A DNA stretch of 64,000 bases from Plantago ovata (Eukaryota > Streptophyta > Magnoliopsida > Lamiales > Plantaginaceae). Shown here in pieces: positions 62,733 to 64,000 of the stretch. Below the pieces are notes generated by a model. That model was not told the DNA's origin, searched no databases, and saw only the letters and a program-made list of their open reading frames with translations. Position 1 is the first letter of the stretch, and each line of letters begins with the position of its first letter. The stretch is from positions 75,331,766 through 75,395,765 of the forward strand of contig CM051458.1 in assembly GCA_028274465.1 (NCBI GenBank), written 5' to 3'. A program made the position numbers and the translations under genes.

Positions 62733-64000
62733 TAGAGTCAATCCTACGTGTCTAACACTTGTGTTGAAATGTCTAACATGTTTATCCGAACTCAACATTT
62801 TGGTGAAAGGTTCAGCCACAATTCCTCAGTGGGAACTCGTTCTACAGATATTTCCCTCCATCATCATCTATCCAATCAGATGATAATACCTCTGTACATG
62901 CTTGTTCAGTTATGGATCTTGGTTCCTTTGTTTGTGCAAGCACCTTGGCTGTCGCAGTAGACCTTGATGGGACTACTATTAGGAACTACTCCTAGTTCCT
63001 TCAGGAATTCTGGAATTCAGACAACCTCCTTGAGGCTTCTACATCAGCTATGTACTCGGACTTAGCAATAGAATCATTTAAGGTGGGTTGCTGGAACCTT
63101 TCCAAGTGACGGCACCACAATGAGTGTAATCACATACCTAGTTTGTGATTCGAAGTCGTCCAGGTCAATTTGCATACAATATTGACATAAACACTCATTT
63201 GCAACTCTCGGTTTCCACCATCTATCATAAAGGAATCTTTAGTTCTTCTAAGACACTTAAGATTGCTTTCATATCATTCTAGTGTTTCATAACTAGATTC
63301 GGTGGTATTGACAATACAACCAAATGCATAAGCCACATTGGCCTTGAGCATTTCATGGATACATGATAGATCCAATTGCCAATGCATATAGGATCTTTCT
63401 TCATGATTTATATATATATATATTCTCCCGTGGAAGGACTATCCTCTGAGTGAGAGTTATGCCATGCCTAGTTGATAAGAAACCTTTATTTGAACCATCA
63501 ACATTAAAGCGTTTCATTACTTTGTCAATATTGTGGAACGTGACAGCCCTAACAGTTCCTTCGGTCTATCCTTATGGATTTTGATGCCAAGGATGTAATA
63601 AGCTTCACCTAAGTCTTTCACCAAGGAATCCTTAGATAACCAATGTTTTGTGGATCGTACATTGGAATATCATTTTCATAATTAGTATGTTATCAACATA
63701 AATAACCATGAAAACAATTCCAGCATCGCTGCGTTTGATATACACGCATGGATCTTTACGCTTCTGATGTAGTCAAACGATTTGACAAGTTCATTCAAGT
63801 GAATGTTCCAACTCCTCGAGGTTTACTTGAGTCCACATAGGATCTCTTATAGTTTGCAAACTTAGTTGAGATTTGCTTTGGATGTAGAATCTTCCAGGTC
63901 GTATCATATACACCTATTGCTCAAGATTCTCATTAAGGAAAAAAAAATTCACATCCATATGCCAAATCTCATAATCATGTTGTGCAACTATAGCAATGAA
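62733..64000 (-). pseudogene. element E pol remnant (RNase H and RT)
   Basis: Homologous in order to 26843-28110 of element B (RNase H end, then RT), but indels in almost every 50-100 bp destroy the frame. A TATATATATATA insertion lies near 63409-63422. Clearly dead. Confidence 0.85.

Larger units (their letters stand above)
60781..64000 (-). mobile_element. Ty1/copia element E (B family), 3' part
   Basis: 3' LTR 60781-62717, then degenerate pol to the window edge. Sequence follows element B closely but with many small deletions, so it is an older copy. The 5' part is outside the window. Confidence 0.88.

Overview
The window is a repeat-dense, gene-poor stretch of a plant (angiosperm, probably eudicot) nuclear genome. 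The evidence is plant-type Ty1/copia and Athila/Tat-like Ty3/gypsy elements, a Cassandra TRIM carrying a 5S-rRNA-like LTR, a FAR1-type Mutator-like element, a CACTA element, L1 LINE tails, a tRNA-headed SINE and a plant defensin-like gene remnant. There are no bacterial features. I cannot name the species. Two 100-N gaps (13682-13781 and 46125-46224) divide the window into three contigs.

Layout. 1-3908: 5' LTR, leader and gag start of a minus-strand copia element (C), inserted into 3909-9840, the 3' part of a plus-strand Sirevirus-like copia element (S) with a long extra ORF between pol and its 3' LTR. 10269-10664: LINE fragment, then one end of a Mutator-like element (MULE) at 10665-13681. 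13782-39063: a plus-strand copia element (A), heavily invaded. Inside it are a gag-protease-only gypsy-type element (G, 13864-22077), a solo G LTR (23583-24719), a nearly intact minus-strand copia element (B, 24856-35825, itself holding a second solo G LTR at 32521-33842) and a Cassandra TRIM (36449-37239). 39064-39517: another LINE fragment, then the other MULE end and the MULE transposase gene (39518-43630) with a convergent minus-strand gene (43871-45286). 46300-47090: minus-strand PB1-like coding remnants. 48549-48952: a frame-shifted defensin-like gene. 49364-49526: SINE. 49981-55468: LINE interrupted by copia element D (50360-55049). 55746-57009: LINE tails. 57328-57532: MITE. 57801 onward: CACTA element with a Transposase_24-like gene, interrupted from 60781 by another B-family copia element (E) that runs off the window.

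Three observations stand out. (1) Elements B and C carry, at the same distance upstream of gag, an array of four short hairpins with a near-constant 7-nt loop and compensatory stem changes. The loop core is complementary to a conserved motif between the hairpins. This is a candidate structured RNA of the retrotransposon leader. (2) The MULE ends, their 9-bp target duplication and the two LINE fragments fit one another only if the whole contig between the N gaps is inverted. That points to a scaffolding orientation error or a real inversion. (3) The MULE gene holds a tandem duplication of a zinc-knuckle unit with the intron inside it.

No clearly functional host gene is visible. The best non-transposon candidates are the broken defensin-like gene and the minus-strand gene at 43871-45286. 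Many reading frames are broken by single-base shifts, so some breaks may be sequencing indels rather than decay.
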